A stretch of DNA of 11,137 nt from Rhodobacterales bacterium 34-62-10 (GCA_002282555.1 NCJR01000045.1:1-11137); one strand, 5' to 3'. Shown: positions 1 through 7,749, counted from the stretch's first letter. Numbers and translations: made by a program. The notes: a model not told the origin generated them from the letters alone.

Positions 1-699
1 GACCCGATCGTGCACTCCTCGGCCGAGGTCGAGGTGGATGATCCCAACTCCCTGCGCCGCCGCCGCACCTTCGACACCCGCTATGTGCGCTGTGAACGCC
101 CGACCGTGATCACCGGCGGCGAACTCAGCCTGTCGATGCTGGATCTGGTCTACAACCCGACCGCGCGCACCTATCAGGCGCCGCTGCAACTCAAGGCGAC
201 GGGCGGTATCTTCATCGTCGACGACCTTGGCCGACAGGCCGAACCGCCGCAGTCGCTGGTCAACCGCTGGATCGTGCCGCTGGAAGAAGGCAAGGATATC
301 CTTGCCCTGCAATCGGGCGAAAAGTTCGAAGTGCCCTTCGATACATTGGTGATCTTCTCGACCAACTTCCACCCGAACGAGATTTTCGACCAGGCGGCCC
401 TGCGCCGGATTTTCTACAAGATCAAGATCGACGGACCAAGCCAGGAAAACTTCCTCAAGATCTTCGCGCTTGTGGCGCGCAAGAAGGGGATGCCGCTGGA
501 CGAGGCGACGCTGGTGCATCTGCTCAAGGTGAAATACCCCACCATCGACAACATCTACGCCAATTATCAGCCGGTATTCCTGATCGACCAGATGATCTCG
601 ATCTGCCAGTTCGAGGGGATTCCGAACCAGATGAGCCCCGCATTGATCGACCGCGCCTGGGCCAACATGTTCGTACGCGACGAAAAGATCGTGAAGTAA
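1..699 (+). CDS. AAA-type ATPase, C-terminal part (5' end outside window)
   Basis: The frame is open from base 1, so the protein starts upstream and 232 C-terminal residues are visible. The fragment carries the second half of an AAA+ ATPase core. There is a Walker B strand GGIFIVDD (Asp74-Asp75 of the fragment), a sensor-1-like strand ending VIFSTN (Asn122), and an Arg pair in ALRRIFYK (Arg135-Arg136) that could act as the arginine finger. Walker A must lie upstream. A helical C-terminal segment follows (residues about 145-232). It resembles a conserved family of cytoplasmic 'predicted ATPase with chaperone activity' proteins known from alphaproteobacteria; substrate and partners are unknown to me. 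The ATG at base 10 is probably internal, because the residues before it (DPIV) continue the same fold and no ribosome site precedes it. It converges on the nickel/cobalt permease gene 39 bp away. Confidence 0.8.
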   Translation, partial: DPIVHSSAEVEVDDPNSLRRRRTFDTRYVRCERPTVITGGELSLSMLDLVYNPTARTYQAPLQLKATGGIFIVDDLGRQAEPPQSLVNRWIVPLEEGKDILALQSGEKFEVPFDTLVIFSTNFHPNEIFDQAALRRIFYKIKIDGPSQENFLKIFALVARKKGMPLDEATLVHLLKVKYPTIDNIYANYQPVFLIDQMISICQFEGIPNQMSPALIDRAWANMFVRDEKIVK

Positions 700-711
700 T
701 ACCCCCGAAGA

Positions 712-725
712 CGCCCGCAAGGGCG
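712..725. terminator. Small GC hairpin between convergent genes
   Basis: CGCCC-GCAA-GGGCG forms a 5-bp stem with a GCAA tetraloop, 13 bp after the ATPase stop and 14 bp before the end of the convergent permease gene. No T-run follows on either strand, so intrinsic termination is only a possibility. Confidence 0.3.
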
Positions 726-738
726 GATGAGGCGCGCG

Positions 739-1728
739 TCAGATGGCGGCGGCGAACAATTGCGCCGCCACCAGAACCACAAGCGCGCCCGCCGCGATTT
801 CGATCAGCGACAGGGCGCGCACCGTGGCGGGTCCCCCCGCGACCTGCGCCAGCGTGCTTTCGCGCGCGGCGACCGACAACACTGCCACCAGCACCGTGAC
901 GCTGGCCGTGCCCAGACCCATCACGAACGCCCCCGCAATTCCAGCAAGATCAATCCCCATCCGCCAAGTCAGGATCAACAGAAACAGTGCCCCCGTGCAG
1001 GGCCGCACCGCCACAGCCCCGATCAGGAAAAGCGCATCGCGCAGGGACCTGACCGCGGCCACCTCGTCAATGCTGGGGCCGTGCTTGTGGCCGCAACTGG
1101 CACATGTCGCATCATGCGCGTGATCGTGAACGTGATCGTGGCCATGATCGTGGTGATGGTCTGGATGATCGTGGCCATGATCGTGCGCGGCGTGCGGCGC
1201 CTGCGCCTGAACCCTGCCCCGCTGTGACCAAAGCTTGCGGACACCGCGCAGCAACAGCCACAGGCCCACCAGACCGATCAGAACATAGCTCAGCGGTGCC
1301 AGCCACATCTCGGCCGTATCCACCATCCGCTCGCGCGACCAGTCCAGAACGAACACACCGGCATAGACCAGCGCCACCGCCGTCGCCGCCTGCGCAAGGC
1401 TCGACGCCACCGCCAGCCCTGCCAATCGTCCCACCGGAACGCGGCGGCCCAGCCCGTATCCCCCGATCAATACCTTGCCATGGCCCGGCCCTGCCGCGTG
1501 GAAAAAGCCATAGGCAAAGCAGAATCCCATCAATCCGGCCAGCGCCGCGGTATCCCCCGCCTTCAGCCGCCGCAACAGACCCGCCATGGCGTTCTGCGCG
1601 TCGCGTTGCCCATCCGCCGCCCAGCGCTCCAGCAGCGTGATCCCGCCCATGCCCCACAGCCAGACCGCAACAGCCGCCAGCACACCCAGCACCAGCAGCG
1701 CCACAGGCGCGCGCATCAACCGTTGCAT
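739..1728 (-). CDS. NicO-family nickel/cobalt transporter with His-rich loop
   Basis: A 329-residue inner-membrane protein of the NicO (RcnA/NixA-like) group that moves Ni2+ or Co2+. An N-terminal membrane anchor (about residues 8-27) is followed by a helix with the family metal motif HAAGPGHGK (His77, His83) and several further hydrophobic helices. The long cytoplasmic or periplasmic loop is His/Asp-rich (about residues 176-216) and ends in [10 protein letters not shown], a likely metal-loading segment. A second conserved motif, RPCTGAL (Arg242-Cys244), opens the next helix. The ATG at 1728 is preceded by GAGG at a 5-base spacing. The gene overlaps the end of the upstream DUF1007 gene by 13 bp, so the two are probably translated from one mRNA. 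The family includes both importers and RcnA-like exporters, and the sequence does not decide the direction or the metal. Confidence 0.9.
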   Translation of the reverse strand: MQRLMRAPVALLVLGVLAAVAVWLWGMGGITLLERWAADGQRDAQNAMAGLLRRLKAGDTAALAGLMGFCFAYGFFHAAGPGHGKVLIGGYGLGRRVPVGRLAGLAVASSLAQAATAVALVYAGVFVLDWSRERMVDTAEMWLAPLSYVLIGLVGLWLLLRGVRKLWSQRGRVQAQAPHAAHDHGHDHPDHHHDHGHDHVHDHAHDATCASCGHKHGPSIDEVAAVRSLRDALFLIGAVAVRPCTGALFLLILTWRMGIDLAGIAGAFVMGLGTASVTVLVAVLSVAARESTLAQVAGGPATVRALSLIEIAAGALVVLVAAQLFAAAI

Positions 1729-2348
1729 GTGACCTCAACCGTATCGGCAAAAGCCTCACCCACTTCGGGGAATTCATCGTCGGGCATGGCGGGGTTTTTA
1801 TACAGCGCCTCCTCGACCATCGTATAGGCGCGGTCCAGATCGGCGGGCTGGATGACCAGGGCGCAGCCATCCGGCACATCCACACCGCCTTCCAGATCAT
1901 AGGCCGTATAAAAGGTCGGATCATAGGCTTTGACGATCAAGGCACCGTCTTGTGGCGCAAAACTGCGGTAATGGCGGCTGACGATCCGCCCGGCCACGAC
2001 CTCGGTCCCGCGACCCTCCGGTGATCCCAGCACCACAGGATCGCCGCCCGCAGTCACATAAAGATCGCCCAGATAACCCTCGATCCATTGCAGGTCAAAG
2101 CCGTCCAACTTGGCCAATTCCTCCTCGCTCAAGGTGCCGTCGCCATCGGGGTCCAGACCCAGATCCTCCAGCAGCAGCAGCGAATAGAAATCGTCATAGG
2201 TCCAGCTGACCTCGACGCCCACCAAACGGCCCGCGTCATCGGCCACCAGTTTCAGCCCTGTCTCGACAAATACATGCGGATGGGCCTGCGCGACAGGCGC
2301 GGCCAGCAACATGCCGAAGGCAGCAAGGATCAAACGGGGCCGGGTCAT
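1716..2348 (-). CDS. DUF1007 family periplasmic protein
   Basis: A 210-residue exported protein of the DUF1007 family, which commonly sits next to NicO-type or zinc/nickel transport genes. A classical Sec signal peptide (residues 1-22, ending AQA) would be cut to give a mature N-terminus HPHVFVE, a family-conserved start that could bind metal. Residues 66-77 are a complete EF-hand-type loop: Asp66, Asp68, Asp70-Gly71, Thr72, Ser74 and Glu77 occupy ligand positions 1, 3, 5, 7, 9 and 12. The rest is a beta-rich domain with no catalytic motif I recognise. It is the first gene of a two-gene unit with the NicO permease, and I infer that it helps deliver or sense the transported metal. No Shine-Dalgarno site is evident; instead an 8-bp direct repeat abuts the ATG. 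Confidence 0.85.
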   Translation of the reverse strand: MTRPRLILAAFGMLLAAPVAQAHPHVFVETGLKLVADDAGRLVGVEVSWTYDDFYSLLLLEDLGLDPDGDGTLSEEELAKLDGFDLQWIEGYLGDLYVTAGGDPVVLGSPEGRGTEVVAGRIVSRHYRSFAPQDGALIVKAYDPTFYTAYDLEGGVDVPDGCALVIQPADLDRAYTMVEEALYKNPAMPDDEFPEVGEAFADTVEVTCNG

Positions 2349-2593
2349 GCGCCAGTCTTACGCCAGTCGGTGCCGCCGCGCAACGCGACCGGATATCGCC
2401 TTGGCTGAATTCCGCGTGTCTCAGCCGCGCCGCTGATCCGGGTGCCGCACCCGTGCCCGGATACACAGTATCGGACCGCTTTATCGGACGCCCGCAGCCC
2501 ATCTGCACCCGTCTGACGCAACGACAGATCAGGCAATGGTTGCGCGATGCTCCGCCGCAGGCTCCAATACCCTCACCCAAGGAGGAGAGACCC
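2349..2593. promoter_or_regulatory. Divergent intergenic region with inverted and direct repeats
   Basis: This 245-bp spacer must hold promoters for the leftward DUF1007/NicO unit and the rightward hydrolase. It contains CGCCAGTC twice (2350-2357 and 2361-2368), an inverted repeat GGCTGA/TCAGCC (2403-2426), a stronger one ATCCGGG/CCCGGAT (2436-2462, extendable to 10 bp with G-U pairs), and TATCGGAC twice (2469-2476 and 2482-2489). I looked for cobalamin-riboswitch core motifs on both strands and did not find them. No convincing -35/-10 pair stands out. Confidence 0.4.
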
Positions 2594-3913
2594 ATGACCC
2601 CGCTCAAAACCGCAGCGCTTGCGCTGGGGCTGCTTGCCAGCCCGCTTGTTTCAGGTTCAGTATCCGCTCAAATGACCGCGCATAATCCCATTGACCAAAC
2701 CCGTCCCGATGCCCCTGCCCTTGCCGCCTTTGGCGATCAGGTGATCGGGGTGCGCACGCTCAGCTTTACCCATGCGGGTCAGATCGACATCCTGAATGTC
2801 ACCGATGCCGCCACCCCCACCTATGACCGCCCCCTGACGGTCGAGGTCTGGTATCCCGCAGCAAGCGGCACCACGCCCGGCACCACCTATGACACGGTGA
2901 TCCGCGACGGGCGCACCGCGACCACCCTGTCAGGCCGGGCCGCCCGCGACGCCGCCCCAGCCGCCGAGGGGCCCTTTCCCCTGATCCTGATCAGCCACGG
3001 CTATCCGGGCAACCGTTTCCTGATGTCGCATCTGGGGGAAAACCTCGCCTCCAAAGGCTATGTCGTGGCCGCGATCGACCATACCGACAGCACCTATTCC
3101 GATCAGGGGGCGTTTGGATCGACCCTGCTGCACCGCCCGCGAGATCAGCGTTTCGTGCTGGACCAGATGGCCGATCTGTCCGCCACCGCCCCCGATCTGG
3201 CCGCAATCATCGATGCCTCCAGCACCGGGGTCATCGGCTATTCCATGGGCGGCTACGGCGCGCTGATCTTTGGCGGCGCAGGCGTCAGCCAGGCGGCGGT
3301 CGACCTGCCATGGGGCACACCCAAGGGCCTGCTGGCCGCGAACCTCGCCGGGTCCGACAGCCACGAGGCAATCGTCGATGATCGTGTGAAGGCCGTGATC
3401 GCCATCGGTCCATGGGGCCGCCAGCACGGGTTCTGGGACGAGGCAGGTCTGGCCAATCTGCGCAAGCCCACGATGATCATGGCAGGCTCCGTCGATGACG
3501 TGTCGATCTATCCCGCCATGCGCCAGATTTTTGAGCAAGCCACCGGCACCACCCGCCACCTGCTCACGTTCGAGAATGCCAATCACAATGTCGCAGCCCC
3601 GATGCCCGCACCTGTGGAAAGCTGGCAAGCGGTGGACACCCTGGATTTCATCCCCTTCGATCACTATGCCGATCCGGTCTGGGATACGCTGCGGATGAAC
3701 AACATCGCCCAGCATTTCGCGACCGCCTTCATGGACCTGCACCTGAAGGGCGACGCGGACAAGGCCGCTTTCCTTGATCTGGTACCCAATGCCGCCGACG
3801 GGGTGGCGGCGCTGAACGAAGATGGGACCGAAAAGCCCGAACATACCTACTGGCGCGGCTTTGCCCCGCGCACGGCAGCCGGTCTGCGGTTTGAGACTTT
3901 GCAGCCTGAATGA
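2594..3913 (+). CDS. Secreted alpha/beta-hydrolase (dienelactone hydrolase / PAF-acetylhydrolase-like)
   Basis: A 439-residue serine hydrolase, probably periplasmic, acting on an ester or similar bond; the substrate is unknown. The chosen ATG has a GGAGGAGA ribosome site 5 bases upstream and opens a good Sec signal peptide (residues 1 to about 26, ending SVSAQ). The in-frame extension back to 2453 has neither and is rejected. After a beta-rich N-terminal region (VEVWYPA) comes the oxyanion strand LILISHGYPG, then the nucleophile elbow GYSMGG (Ser217), an acid in GSVDDVS (Asp301 or Asp302) and the catalytic His331 in NANHN. Length and the order HGYPGN - GYSMGG - D - H fit the large PAF-AH/dienelactone-hydrolase-like group. 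The second hydrolase gene follows 56 bp downstream after a hairpin. Confidence 0.85.
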   Translation: MTPLKTAALALGLLASPLVSGSVSAQMTAHNPIDQTRPDAPALAAFGDQVIGVRTLSFTHAGQIDILNVTDAATPTYDRPLTVEVWYPAASGTTPGTTYDTVIRDGRTATTLSGRAARDAAPAAEGPFPLILISHGYPGNRFLMSHLGENLASKGYVVAAIDHTDSTYSDQGAFGSTLLHRPRDQRFVLDQMADLSATAPDLAAIIDASSTGVIGYSMGGYGALIFGGAGVSQAAVDLPWGTPKGLLAANLAGSDSHEAIVDDRVKAVIAIGPWGRQHGFWDEAGLANLRKPTMIMAGSVDDVSIYPAMRQIFEQATGTTRHLLTFENANHNVAAPMPAPVESWQAVDTLDFIPFDHYADPVWDTLRMNNIAQHFATAFMDLHLKGDADKAAFLDLVPNAADGVAALNEDGTEKPEHTYWRGFAPRTAAGLRFETLQPE

Positions 3914-3924
3914 TCCCGGACAAA

Positions 3925-3949
3925 GGCCGCATCCCCAAAGGGTGCGGCC
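3925..3949 (+). terminator. Hairpin between the two hydrolase genes
   Basis: GGCCGCA-CCC pairs with GGG-TGCGGCC, giving a 10-bp GC-rich stem with one bulged T (3932) and a CAAA loop. It lies 11 bp after the first hydrolase stop and 20 bp before the second hydrolase start. There is no T-run, so it is either a weak terminator or attenuator or an mRNA-processing or stability element. Its presence argues that translation of the second gene starts at 3970 rather than at the ATGA overlap at 3910. Confidence 0.5.
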
Positions 3950-3969
3950 GCTCTGACAGAAAGACGATC

Positions 3970-4845
3970 ATGCACAGCCATCACATCAGCCTGAACGATC
4001 AGCCCTTCCACTACCTTGAATGGGGGTCGAAGGGTGCGCCGATCCTGTTGATGTTGCACGGCTTTCCCGAATATTCCGGCGCCTGGACGGAACTGGCCGC
4101 GCGCCTGTCCCATCGTTTCCGCTGCATCGCGCCAGATCAGCGCGGCTATGGCCAAAGCTGGACGCCCGCCGAAGTCGGCGACTATGCCACGGGCAAGCTG
4201 GTGGGCGATATGGTGGCCCTGATCGATCATCTGGGCGGCGGTCCGGTGACGGTCGTCGGCCATGACTGGGGCGCCTCGGTCGCTTATGTGCTGGCGGCGC
4301 GGCATCCTGAACGGGTGGACCGCCTGATCATCCTGAACGGCGTGCACCCCATCCCCTTCCAGCGCGAGATGGCGCGGGGCGGCGCGCAATCGGCGGCCTC
4401 GCAATATATCCTCTGGCTGCGCCGCGACGGGTCCGAAGCGCGTCTGGCCGAGAATGACTTTGCCAAGCTGATGGATCTGTTTTCCGCCAAGATGGACCTG
4501 TCATGGATGACGCCAGCCAAGCGTGACGCCTACAAGACCGAATGGGCGCGCCCGGGGCGGATGCGCGGCATGGTCAACTGGTACCGCGCCTCGCCCCTGC
4601 AGGTGGCCGCCTCCGGCCAGCCCATCGCTGACCTGCCCGAACTGCCGCAGGCGGCGCTGACGGTGCATCAGCCGCATCTGCTGATCTGGGGCACAGGCGA
4701 CACGGCCCTGCTGACCGACTGCCTTGACGGGCTGGAGGACTTGGCCCCCGATCTGACCATCCACCGTATCGACGGGGCGGATCACTGGATCTGCCATCAA
4801 AAACCGGATGACGTCGCAGCGCATATCCTTGACTGGATGGCATGA
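3970..4845 (+). CDS. Alpha/beta-hydrolase, epoxide-hydrolase-like
   Basis: A 291-residue cytoplasmic hydrolase with no signal peptide. The oxyanion motif HGFPE (His30-Glu34), the strand DQRGYGQS, and the nucleophile elbow GHDWG (Asp99 as nucleophile) are hallmarks of the epoxide hydrolase / haloalkane dehalogenase branch, which works through an ester on Asp rather than Ser. The acid is probably Asp244 (WGTGD) and the base His272 (GADHW). The lid contains MVNWYRAS, typical of epoxide hydrolases, whose lid tyrosines activate the epoxide. I therefore favour epoxide hydrolysis over dehalogenation, with unknown natural substrate. The start at 3970 gives the usual family N-terminus; an upstream ATG at 3910 overlaps the previous stop (ATGA) but would add 20 residues encoded across a hairpin. 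No strong Shine-Dalgarno precedes 3970 (AGAAAGA is the best). Confidence 0.85.
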   Translation: MHSHHISLNDQPFHYLEWGSKGAPILLMLHGFPEYSGAWTELAARLSHRFRCIAPDQRGYGQSWTPAEVGDYATGKLVGDMVALIDHLGGGPVTVVGHDWGASVAYVLAARHPERVDRLIILNGVHPIPFQREMARGGAQSAASQYILWLRRDGSEARLAENDFAKLMDLFSAKMDLSWMTPAKRDAYKTEWARPGRMRGMVNWYRASPLQVAASGQPIADLPELPQAALTVHQPHLLIWGTGDTALLTDCLDGLEDLAPDLTIHRIDGADHWICHQKPDDVAAHILDWMA

Positions 4846-4864
4846 GGGGCGGCCGCAAGGTTTT

Positions 4865-4924
4865 GGATATTTGAAGCAAGAAGAAACAGGCACCACCTGT
4901 CCCTTCATCGTTCCCCAAATACTC
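4865..4924. repeat. Long imperfect inverted repeat, possible bidirectional terminator
   Basis: A perfect inner stem ACAGG/CCTGT (4886-4890 and 4896-4900, loop CACCA) is continued outward by an imperfect one: left arm GGATATTTG..AA..GAAGAA (4865-4885), right arm read on the opposite strand GAGTATTTG..AA..GATGAA (4901-4924). Total span is about 60 bp. Motifs of the type GGATATTTG / CCAAATA flanking A- and G-rich stretches are, as far as I recall, common between genes in Rhodobacteraceae. It lies 19 bp after the epoxide-hydrolase-like gene and 105 bp before parE, fitting a transcription terminator or a dispersed palindromic repeat. Confidence 0.55.
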
Positions 4925-5029
4925 ATGACACCCGACGGGGCTTTCGCCGCCCTTGAAAGGCCAAGACCGCTTTCCCCTGCCGCCTCCTTCTGACATACTG
5001 CCACTCAACCCATAAAAAGAAGCAGCAGC

Positions 5030-6988
5030 ATGGCCAACGATCTTCTGACCGGCACCGCCCCCGACGACTACAACGCCTCCTCCATCGAAGTCCTTGAAGG
5101 GCTGGAGCCTGTCCGCAAACGCCCCGGTATGTATATCGGCGGCACGGATGAACGCGCGCTGCATCATCTGGTGGCGGAAGTTCTGGACAACTCGATGGAC
5201 GAGGCGGTGGCGGGTCATGCCAACCGCATCGAGGTGGAACTGCACGAGGATTACAGCGTCACCGTCCGCGACAACGGGCGCGGGATTCCCATCGACCCGC
5301 ATCCCAAGTTTCCCGACAAAAGCGCGCTCGAGGTGATCCTGTGCACCCTGCATGCGGGCGGCAAGTTTTCGGGCAAGGCCTATCAGACATCGGGCGGGTT
5401 GCACGGCGTCGGGGCCTCCGTCGTCAACGCGCTGTCGGATATCATGGTGGTGCAGGTCGCGCGCAACAAGGAACTCTATGAGCAGCGATTTTCGCGCGGT
5501 GTGCCCCAAGGACCGATCCAGAAGATCGGCGCCGCCCCCAACCGGCGCGGCACCACGGTCACATTTCACGCGGACGAGCAGATTTTCGGCCATCACCGCT
5601 TCAAACCGGCGCGCTTGTTCAAATCGATCCGCTCCAAGGCCTATCTGTTTTCCGGCGTGGAAATCCGCTGGAAATCCGCCATCAATGACGGCGAAACCCC
5701 GCAAGAGGCGGTGTTTCATTTCCCCGGCGGTCTGTCCGATTACCTGAACGAAACGCTGGGCAAGGCCGCCACCTATGCCGACCGTCCCTTTGCGGGCACG
5801 GTCGAATTCGGGGAAAAGTTCAATGTCCCCGGCAAGGTGGAATGGGCGATCAACTGGACCCCGTCCCGCGACGGCTTCATCCAATCCTATTGCAACACCG
5901 TCCCCACGCCCGAGGGCGGCACCCATGAGGCGGGCTTCTGGGCCGCCATCCTCAAGGGCATCCGCGCCTATGGCGATCTGGTGAACAACCGCAAATCCAA
6001 GGAAATCACGCGCGAGGATCTGGTCACCGGCGGCTGCGCGCTGGTCAGTTGCTTCATCAGCGAGCCCGAGTTCGTGGGCCAGACCAAGGACCGCCTCGCC
6101 ACGATGGAAGCCGCGCGTCTGGTGGAAAACTCGGTCCGCGACCATTTCGACAACTGGCTGGCGGCGGATACCAAATCCGCAGGCGCGATCCTCGACTTCC
6201 TTGTGCTGCGCGCGGAAGAACGCCTGCGGCGGCGTCAGGAAAAGGAAACCCAGCGCAAGACCGCGACCAAGAAGCTGCGTCTGCCCGGCAAGCTGGTGGA
6301 TTGCACCTCCGCCACGCGCGAGGGGACCGAACTGTTCATCGTCGAGGGCGACAGCGCGGGCGGATCGGCAAAGATGGCGCGCGACCGCAAGACCCAAGCC
6401 CTGCTGCCCCTGCGCGGCAAGATCCTGAACGTGCTGGGTGCTGCCTCCGGCAAGCTGGGCTCCAACCAGGAGATCAGCGATCTGACGCAGGCGCTTGGCG
6501 TCAGCCTTGGCTCCAAATTCAACATCGACGATCTGCGCTATGACAAGATCATCATCATGACCGACGCCGATGTCGACGGCGCGCATATTTCGGCCCTGTT
6601 GATGACGTTCTTTTTCACGCAGATGCGCCCCATGATCGACAAGGGCCATCTCTATCTGGCCTGCCCGCCGCTGTTCCGCCTGACCCAAGGCGCGAAACGC
6701 GTCTATTGCATCGACGAGGCGGAAAAGGCGGTCTGGCTGGCCAAGGGTCTGGGCGGCAAGGGCAAGATCGACGTCAGCCGCTTCAAGGGTCTGGGCGAGA
6801 TGGACGCCAAGGACCTCAAGGAAACCACGATGGACCCGGCCAGCCGCAAGCTGATCCGCGTGACGATTGACGAGGATGAACCCGGCGAGACCGGCGATCT
6901 GGTGGAACGACTGATGGGCAAGAAACCCGAGCTGCGGTTCCAGTATATTTCGGAAAACGCGCGCTTCGTCGAGGAGTTGGACGTCTAG
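5030..6988 (+). CDS. parE: DNA topoisomerase IV subunit B
   Basis: The 652-residue ATPase subunit of topoisomerase IV, which with ParC (A2B2) unlinks daughter chromosomes. The GHKL ATPase domain shows the N-box EVLDNSMDE (Glu50, Asn54), DNGRGIP (Asp81) and the glycine-rich lid GGLHGVGAS. A transducer domain follows, then the TOPRIM domain with EGDSAGGSA (Glu439) and DADVDG (Asp512, Asp514, Asp516), the Mg2+ ligands for cleavage. The C-terminus has the RFKGLGEM signature. The length is that of ParE; GyrB of these bacteria is about 800 residues, and the residues after EGDSAGGSA (KMARDRKTQALL) are unlike the GyrB QGRDR sequence. The ATG at 5030 has only a weak purine stretch upstream (AAAAAGAAG), but the MANDLL..YNASSIEVLEGLEPVRKRPGMYIG start is canonical. 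parC is not in the window. Confidence 0.95.
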   Translation: MANDLLTGTAPDDYNASSIEVLEGLEPVRKRPGMYIGGTDERALHHLVAEVLDNSMDEAVAGHANRIEVELHEDYSVTVRDNGRGIPIDPHPKFPDKSALEVILCTLHAGGKFSGKAYQTSGGLHGVGASVVNALSDIMVVQVARNKELYEQRFSRGVPQGPIQKIGAAPNRRGTTVTFHADEQIFGHHRFKPARLFKSIRSKAYLFSGVEIRWKSAINDGETPQEAVFHFPGGLSDYLNETLGKAATYADRPFAGTVEFGEKFNVPGKVEWAINWTPSRDGFIQSYCNTVPTPEGGTHEAGFWAAILKGIRAYGDLVNNRKSKEITREDLVTGGCALVSCFISEPEFVGQTKDRLATMEAARLVENSVRDHFDNWLAADTKSAGAILDFLVLRAEERLRRRQEKETQRKTATKKLRLPGKLVDCTSATREGTELFIVEGDSAGGSAKMARDRKTQALLPLRGKILNVLGAASGKLGSNQEISDLTQALGVSLGSKFNIDDLRYDKIIIMTDADVDGAHISALLMTFFFTQMRPMIDKGHLYLACPPLFRLTQGAKRVYCIDEAEKAVWLAKGLGGKGKIDVSRFKGLGEMDAKDLKETTMDPASRKLIRVTIDEDEPGETGDLVERLMGKKPELRFQYISENARFVEELDV

Positions 6989-7002
6989 GCGTCAAGGGCC
7001 CC

Positions 7003-7030
7003 TTTTCAAACGGCGCAACCGGCCTAACCT
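7003..7030 (+). promoter_or_regulatory. Weak candidate promoter for a leaderless DUF1194 message
   Basis: TTTTCA (7003-7008) and TAACCT (7025-7030) are spaced by 16 bp and the ATG follows 6 bp later at 7037, where a transcript could start on the ATG itself. Each hexamer matches the sigma70 consensus poorly. The main support is the missing ribosome-binding site. Confidence 0.2.
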
Positions 7031-7036
7031 TACGTC

Positions 7037-7741
7037 ATGCGCCATGTGTTCCTTGCCCTGATCCTGTCCCTGATTGCCCTGCCAGCGCCCGCGCAGGACA
7101 CCGATCTGGAACTGGTCCTCATGGCGGATGCGTCCGGCTCGATCGACCCCGAGGAATTGCTGCTGCAACGGCGTGGCTATGCGCAAGCCATCACCGACCC
7201 CGATGTCATAGCCGCCATTCAGGATACCGCCTATGGCAGCATCGCCGTCACCTATGTGGAATGGGCCACCAATCAGGCCGTTGTGGTGGGCTGGACCCGC
7301 ATCGACGGACCCGAGGCGGCGGCGCTGTTTGCCGCCCAACTCGACAATCCCATACGCCGCGCGCAGGGGCGCAACGCCATCGGAGCGGCGCTGCTGCGCG
7401 GCCAGCAACTGATCGAGGAGAACGACATCGACGGCTGGCGCCGCGTGATCGATTTCTCGGGCGACAGCGTGAACAACTGGTCAGGCCCGCCGATTGCGCA
7501 GGCCCGCGATCAGGTCCTTGCCGCAGGCATCACCATCAACGGTCTGCCCCTGATGCTGAATGACGACATGGGCCGCGCCGCCACGCTCGAGGCGAATTAC
7601 CGCGACCAGATCATCGGTGGGCCCAATGCCTTCACCCTGCCCGCCACCAGCCGCGCCGATTTCGCCGAGGCTGTGCGGCGCAAGCTGATCCTTGAAATAT
7701 CGGGCCTGACCCCCGACACGGAACTGGCCCGCGCGCCTTGA
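7037..7741 (+). CDS. DUF1194 family secreted VWA-like protein
   Basis: A 234-residue exported protein of the DUF1194 family, a von Willebrand factor A-like fold common in alphaproteobacteria. A short signal peptide (residues 1-19, ending PAPA) precedes the first beta strand, LELVLMADASGSID. The MIDAS metal site DxSxS is intact (Asp31, Ser33, Ser35), and a second acidic turn FSGDSVNNW comes later, where VWA domains often contribute another metal ligand. No other domain is visible, and its ligand or role is unknown. It begins 48 bp after parE; no Shine-Dalgarno site is visible in that gap, so it may be translated from a leaderless message or by read-through from parE. It ends 8 bp before a strong palindrome. 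Confidence 0.85.
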   Translation: MRHVFLALILSLIALPAPAQDTDLELVLMADASGSIDPEELLLQRRGYAQAITDPDVIAAIQDTAYGSIAVTYVEWATNQAVVVGWTRIDGPEAAALFAAQLDNPIRRAQGRNAIGAALLRGQQLIEENDIDGWRRVIDFSGDSVNNWSGPPIAQARDQVLAAGITINGLPLMLNDDMGRAATLEANYRDQIIGGPNAFTLPATSRADFAEAVRRKLILEISGLTPDTELARAP

Positions 7742-7749
7742 AGCCTGCT

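Noticed and set aside
1104..1640. Plus-strand frames opposite the NicO permease (Arg/Pro/His-rich)
   Set aside because: Composition is that of reversed transmembrane and His-loop codons; the NicO motifs prove the other strand is coding.
2453..2593. In-frame 47-codon N-terminal extension of the secreted hydrolase
   Set aside because: It lacks a ribosome site and places a signal peptide internally; the ATG at 2594 has a strong GGAGGAGA and a proper leader.
2349..2593. Cobalamin riboswitch upstream of the Ni/Co transport unit
   Set aside because: Expected from the gene function, but no B12-box-like or conserved core blocks were found on either strand.
2930..3844. 304-codon minus-strand frame opposite the secreted hydrolase
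   Set aside because: Antisense shadow in GC-rich DNA, with no start context or recognisable domain.
4574..6688. 704-codon open frame on the minus strand opposite parE
   Set aside because: It is a shadow of parE codon bias in high-GC DNA; its protein is low-complexity, His/Gln/Gly-rich and lacks known domains, while parE is fully conserved.
6993..7007. AAGG-GCC-CCTT-TT mini-hairpin after parE
   Set aside because: A 4-bp stem is too short to support a terminator call.
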